Below, piece after piece: positions 4,347 to 6,975 of a stretch of DNA of 6,975 nt. The notes beneath the pieces were generated by a model. The model was not told where the DNA came from. It saw nothing but the letters and a program-made list of their open reading frames with translations, and did no database searches. Position 1 is the stretch's first letter; each line of letters opens with the position of its first letter. Made by a program: the position numbers and the translations under genes. The DNA comes from CAJVXI01 sp036444215 (lineage in GTDB: Bacteria > Patescibacteriota > Minisyncoccia > UBA6257 > UBA9933), in NCBI GenBank assembly GCA_036444215.1, contig JAZGAA010000044.1, forward strand, positions 1 to 6,975, given 5' to 3'.

Positions 4347-5918
4347 TTATTCCCGCAATTCCTCTTGTAAAAGATTTCTTAAAACATCGGGGTTAGCTTG
4401 GCCTTTTAATTTACCCATTGCTTGGCCAAAAAGAAATTGTAAAGCGTTTTCTTTGCCCTTTTTATAATCTTCAACCGCTTTTTGATTTGTATTTATAATT
4501 TCTTGAATGGTCTTTTTAATAGTTTCTTCGTCAGAAACCTGACTCAATCCTTTTTCTTGGATAATCCGGCGTGGATCAAGGCCGGTTAAAGACATTTCTT
4601 TTAATATGTCTTTGGCAAGACGGCTGGTAATTTCTTTATTGAAAATTAATATTATCAAATCAGCAAAATTTTCCGGAGTAATATTTATTTCTTTAACACT
4701 AACGCCTTTTTCATTGGCCAGTCCCCTAACATCGCTGGTTAAATAATTGAATAATAACATCATTGCTTCTGCTTTTTTTTCGTTATCTTTCTGTCCGCGT
4801 TGGTCTGCGTCCAGTCCGCGTAAGTCCGCGTCTAGTTCTGATACTGATTCTTCAAAATATTGGGCTATTGTGGGTTCGCTAACCAATTCCTCTGCTTGTT
4901 CTGAGGACAATCTATATTCTTCTATAAATCTTTTACGTTTATCTGCCGGTAATTCCGGAATTTCTGTTCTTAATTTTCTCAAATTTATGGCGTTTGACTC
5001 ATTAAAATCTAAAGGCGGCAAATCCGGCTCTGGAAAATAACGGTAGTCATGCGCCTCTTCTTTGCTGCGCTGGCTCACTGTGGATTTTTTATTTTCATCC
5101 CAACCGCGAGTTTCGTGAATAACTTGTTCGCCTTTATCTAAAACCTCGGTCTGTCTTTTAATTTCGTAATTAATTGCATCTTGCACTGCGCGAAAGGAGT
5201 TTAGATTCTTTATTTCAACTTTCGTTCCGAGTTTAGAATTTTGAATTTGGGATTTGTTTGGGATTTGGGATTTGGGATTTGGGATTTCCGGTTGAAGCGA
5301 TATATTCGCTTCAATCCGGAGTTGTCCTTTTTCCATATCTGCGTCAGAAATTTCTAAATAGCGCAGGATTAGCTGAAGTTCTTTTGCAAAATCAACTGCT
5401 TCTTTGCCGCTTTTTATTACCGGCTCAGTCACTAATTCCATTAAGGGTACTCCGGCTCTATTAAAATCAACTAAACTATAGCCTTTAGTTTTTTCCGCCT
5501 GAGGCGGATCCGCCTTTGGCGGAAGTTTTAAGTTTTTAGTTTGATGCACAAGCCGCGCAGCATCTTCTTCTAAGTGGATGCGTGTAATTTTTACGCCATT
5601 AAGCTCTCCTCCAATAACAAGCGGCTTATCGTATTGGGATATCTGATAACCTTTGGGCAAGTCCGGATAAAAATAGTTTTTACGGTCAAACTTACTTGTC
5701 TCTGGAATTTCGGCATTTAAAACCATACCTAATTTCAAAACCGCCTCAATAGCTTTTTTGTTGATAACTGGCATAGTTCCGGGATGTCCAAGGCAAATCG
5801 GGCAAACGTTAATATTAGGATGCTTTTCGTTAAAGTCATTAATGCAGCCGCAAAACATCTTGGTGCGAGTTTTAAGATGGGCATGGATTTCCAAACCGAT
5901 TGTAGACGTATAAGTCAT
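4347..5918 (-). CDS. gatB: Asp/Glu-tRNA(Asn/Gln) amidotransferase subunit B
   Basis: GatB is the kinase and tRNA-binding subunit of GatCAB, which converts misacylated Glu-tRNA(Gln) and Asp-tRNA(Asn) to the amidated forms with ammonia from GatA. The 523-residue product opens with GLEIHAHLKTRTKMFCGC (8-25). C23, C25, C39 and C42 are placed like the zinc-binding cysteines. KFDRKNYFYPDLPKGYQISQ (76-95), YSLVDFNRAGVPLMEL (147-162), VEIKNLNSFRAV (234-245) and DYRYFPEPDLPP (291-302) are hallmark segments. The C-terminal YqeY-like helical domain ends in GKLKGQANPDVL (502-513). Family members have about 475-480 residues; the excess is explained by three insertions at about 127-146, 210-229 and 361-378, all repeat-derived. 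The start follows a -10 box by 6 bases. gatA and gatC are not adjacent. Confidence 0.97.
   Translation of the reverse strand: MTYTSTIGLEIHAHLKTRTKMFCGCINDFNEKHPNINVCPICLGHPGTMPVINKKAIEAVLKLGMVLNAEIPETSKFDRKNYFYPDLPKGYQISQYDKPLVIGGELNGVKITRIHLEEDAARLVHQTKNLKLPPKADPPQAEKTKGYSLVDFNRAGVPLMELVTEPVIKSGKEAVDFAKELQLILRYLEISDADMEKGQLRIEANISLQPEIPNPKSQIPNKSQIQNSKLGTKVEIKNLNSFRAVQDAINYEIKRQTEVLDKGEQVIHETRGWDENKKSTVSQRSKEEAHDYRYFPEPDLPPLDFNESNAINLRKLRTEIPELPADKRKRFIEEYRLSSEQAEELVSEPTIAQYFEESVSELDADLRGLDADQRGQKDNEKKAEAMMLLFNYLTSDVRGLANEKGVSVKEINITPENFADLIILIFNKEITSRLAKDILKEMSLTGLDPRRIIQEKGLSQVSDEETIKKTIQEIINTNQKAVEDYKKGKENALQFLFGQAMGKLKGQANPDVLRNLLQEELRE
4792..4833 (+). repeat. Tandem repeat inside gatB, same family as in thrS
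   Basis: AGTCCGCGT-type units start at 4792, 4802, 4813 and 4823 (the first two with 1-2 mismatches), again with spacing 10, 11, 10. On the gatB coding strand the repeat is reversed and encodes about LDADLRGLDADQRGQ (362-376), between FEESVSE and the helix before NYLTSD. Homologues have only a short linker here. The thrS copy is read on the opposite strand relative to its gene and gives an unrelated peptide. Confidence 0.88.
5246..5284 (+). repeat. TTTGGGA heptamer array inside gatB
   Basis: TTTGGGA occurs at 5246, 5257, 5264, 5271 and 5278; the last four are contiguous. Seven bases are not a multiple of three, so the repeat runs through all frames. On the coding strand it encodes the Ile/Pro/Asn/Ser/Gln-rich stretch EIPNPKSQIPNKSQIQN (211-227), inserted between EANISLQP and LGTKVEIKNLNSF, where homologues have a few residues. 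Confidence 0.85.
5288..5319 (+). repeat. Inverted repeat next to the heptamer array in gatB
   Basis: CCGG plus TTGAAGCGA (5288-5300) pairs with TCGCTTCAA (5306-5314) and CCGG (5316-5319), with a 5-base loop and one bulge. It encodes the conserved gatB segment IEANISLQP, so it may be a chance palindrome in native sequence and not part of the insertion. Confidence 0.4.
5494..5523 (+). repeat. Double CCGCC/GGCGG hairpin inside gatB
   Basis: CCGCC-TGA-GGCGG (5495-5507) is followed by TCCGCC-TTT-GGCGGA (5509-5523), and the junction is itself a GGCGGATCCGCC palindrome. It encodes about LPPKADPPQAE (132-142), part of a roughly 20-residue stretch between EEDAARLVHQ and KGYSLVDFNRAG that homologues lack. 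Its GC content is far above the surrounding DNA. Confidence 0.8.
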
Positions 5919-5924
5919 GTCATA

Positions 5925-5930
5925 ATTATA
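5925..5930 (-). promoter_or_regulatory. -10 box of gatB (leaderless)
   Basis: TATAAT on the minus strand is followed by six bases and the gatB ATG at 5918. There is no Shine-Dalgarno between them. The terminator at 5952-5983 separates gatB from the upstream gene, so gatB needs its own promoter, which supports this box. Confidence 0.6.
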
Positions 5931-5951
5931 TAAATTTTTAGGCAGGAGCGC

Positions 5952-5983
5952 AAAAAAAATAGGGGTGGTTTGCGACCACCCCT
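5952..5983 (-). terminator. Intrinsic terminator of the dUTPase-deaminase gene
   Basis: AGGGGTGGT (5961-5969) and ACCACCCCT (5975-5983) form a perfect 9-bp GC-rich stem with a 5-base loop. On the minus strand it is followed by ATTTTTTTT (5960-5952). It starts 24 bases after the stop codon of the upstream minus-strand gene. Confidence 0.85.
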
Positions 5984-6006
5984 TAGGTTTTTATTTTCTA
6001 CCTCCT

Positions 6007-6975
6007 TTATAACTTGACGTATCGGATGTTAATTCCTGCCTCTTTTAGAATATTTGTACCATTGGTCGGATAAATACCTTCCAACATAACTACTGTTTCA
6101 ACATCAAGACCATCAATTATTTTTGCACAAATCTCGCAAGGCTCTGCATTAACATATAGAGTCGCTCCAACTGTTTCAGCGCCAGCACCAGTTCTGCCAA
6201 GATTAGTAATTGCCCACCATTCAGCATGCATTGCCCGACACTTTTCTAATTGAGTACCTGAAGGAATTTTTAATTCTTCCCTTAAACATCCTACTTCTGA
6301 ACATTTTAGCGAACCAGAATATTGATCATTAAATCCTTGAGCAATAATGTTGTCGTTTTTAACTAATATACAACCAAATTTTCTTGTCTGTCCTACTAAG
6401 TTGCCTTCTGCGTCTCGCTCATATTTCCCTTTAATCTTTTTTACTCCCCTAACACAAAGAGAACGCTCAGCTACTGCCAAAGTTACTTTCATATAGTAAC
6501 GATCTATTTTTTTAACTACCTTGTCGTACTCTTCTGTTCCAAATCCATCTCCAAAAAGTCCGGTTGAGCCAAAGCCCGATGGACCTCTTTTAGTTAGCGG
6601 TAATTCTTCTGCTTCTTCTAGCACCGGTATTTCAACCTTTGAAAAAATCAACTGTGCCACCCTCATGTTTTTCTTTACCTCGAACGGCTTCTTATCGTTC
6701 CTGTTTCTTAAAAGCACCCCAGCTTCGCCCCGAAAATCAGGATCAATAGTGCCTGGTGAATTAGAAAGTTCAATATCGTATTTAGTGGCAATACCGTTGC
6801 GCGGCCTTACTTCACATTGGTAAAGCCAAGGAATTGCCATTTGAACTCCAATCCCAATAAGGATACTTCCTCCGGGAGAAATTTCCACTGGTAAATCCTG
6901 GAGAATTTCTTTAGTGCGTTTATCCAACACTCGCGAAGCAAAAACATCGTATCCTACTGCACCGTCTGAGGCTCT
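6007..6975 (-). CDS. dut: dUTPase fused to a dCMP deaminase-like domain (start outside window)
   Basis: The open frame runs to the window edge, so the 322 visible residues lack the true N-terminus; the GTG near 6930 is internal because dUTPase motif 1 (GAVGYDVFA, 5-13) lies before it. Residues 1 to about 140 form a trimeric-type dUTPase: motif 2 VRPRNG (56-61), motif 3 with the catalytic Asp in GTIDPDFRGE (D78), motif 4 RVAQLIF (105-111) and the glycine-rich motif 5 RGPSGFGSTG (130-139). Residues about 155-322 resemble ComEB-type dCMP deaminase: FGCILV, a CSEVGCLRE cysteine pair (225, 230), HAE at 250-252 and PCEIC with zinc ligands C280 and C283. dUTPase converts dUTP to dUMP, and dCMP deaminase converts dCMP to dUMP, so both halves would supply dUMP for thymidylate synthase. 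Motif 2 has Asn where Ser is usual. The substrate of the deaminase half is inferred from the cysteine layout. Confidence 0.9.
   Translation of the reverse strand, partial: RASDGAVGYDVFASRVLDKRTKEILQDLPVEISPGGSILIGIGVQMAIPWLYQCEVRPRNGIATKYDIELSNSPGTIDPDFRGEAGVLLRNRNDKKPFEVKKNMRVAQLIFSKVEIPVLEEAEELPLTKRGPSGFGSTGLFGDGFGTEEYDKVVKKIDRYYMKVTLAVAERSLCVRGVKKIKGKYERDAEGNLVGQTRKFGCILVKNDNIIAQGFNDQYSGSLKCSEVGCLREELKIPSGTQLEKCRAMHAEWWAITNLGRTGAGAETVGATLYVNAEPCEICAKIIDGLDVETVVMLEGIYPTNGTNILKEAGINIRYVKL

Noticed and set aside
4747..5040. 97-residue plus-strand ORF opposite gatB
   Set aside because: It is the complement of conserved GatB sequence and of the inserted repeat; it has no start signals and no domain.
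5246..5284. CRISPR array
   Set aside because: The heptamers are contiguous with no spacers, and there are no cas genes.
6001..6006. Shine-Dalgarno for another minus-strand gene (AGGAGG just after the fusion gene stop)
   Set aside because: No start codon lies at usable distance and a terminator follows directly.
6521..6823. 100-residue plus-strand ORF opposite the dUTPase-deaminase gene
   Set aside because: The opposite strand encodes dUTPase motifs 2-5, so this is a shadow frame.

Overview
The window reads as a piece of an AT-rich bacterial chromosome made of housekeeping genes with lightly packed, structure-rich intergenic DNA. A threonyl-tRNA synthetase without a TGS domain, a DnaE that stops right after its OB fold, repeat insertions inside essential genes and start codons placed directly behind -10 boxes together suggest a Patescibacteria (Candidate Phyla Radiation) genome, perhaps Parcubacteria. 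That placement is inference; no marker here proves it. UGA acts as a normal stop (dnaE and thrS both end in TGA).

Layout: 1-657 (+) is the 3' end of dnaE. 660-840 holds short CGCGAAAC repeats and three terminator-like hairpins. 837-1127 has no plausible protein gene but is dense with helices and closed by a 10-bp end-to-end stem; I call it a candidate structured RNA, probably on the minus strand, with partial tmRNA resemblance. 1208-2959 (+) is thrS. 2960-3303 contains a stem-bounded element, a large hairpin and a minus-strand consensus promoter with Shine-Dalgarno and an 11-codon ORF. 3304-4263 (+) is miaA, convergent with gatB (4347-5918, -) across a perfect 38-bp palindrome. 6007-6975 (-) is the 3' part of a dUTPase fused to a dCMP-deaminase-like domain, with its own terminator before gatB.

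Function: thrS, miaA and gatB all serve translation (tRNA charging, A37 prenylation, transamidation of Glu/Asp-tRNA). The fusion protein would make dUMP by two routes for thymidylate synthesis, and dnaE replicates the chromosome. Strands alternate, so this is not one operon.

The most interesting signal is that three enzymes (ThrRS, MiaA, GatB) carry in-frame insertions made of repeats or palindromes of four kinds. One 21-bp tandem unit appears in thrS on the coding strand and in gatB on the template strand, giving unrelated peptides. Second, the three complete genes each have a -10-like box 6-7 nt before ATG and no Shine-Dalgarno, implying leaderless mRNAs, while the only strong Shine-Dalgarno with a spaced start codon belongs to the tiny minus-strand ORF.
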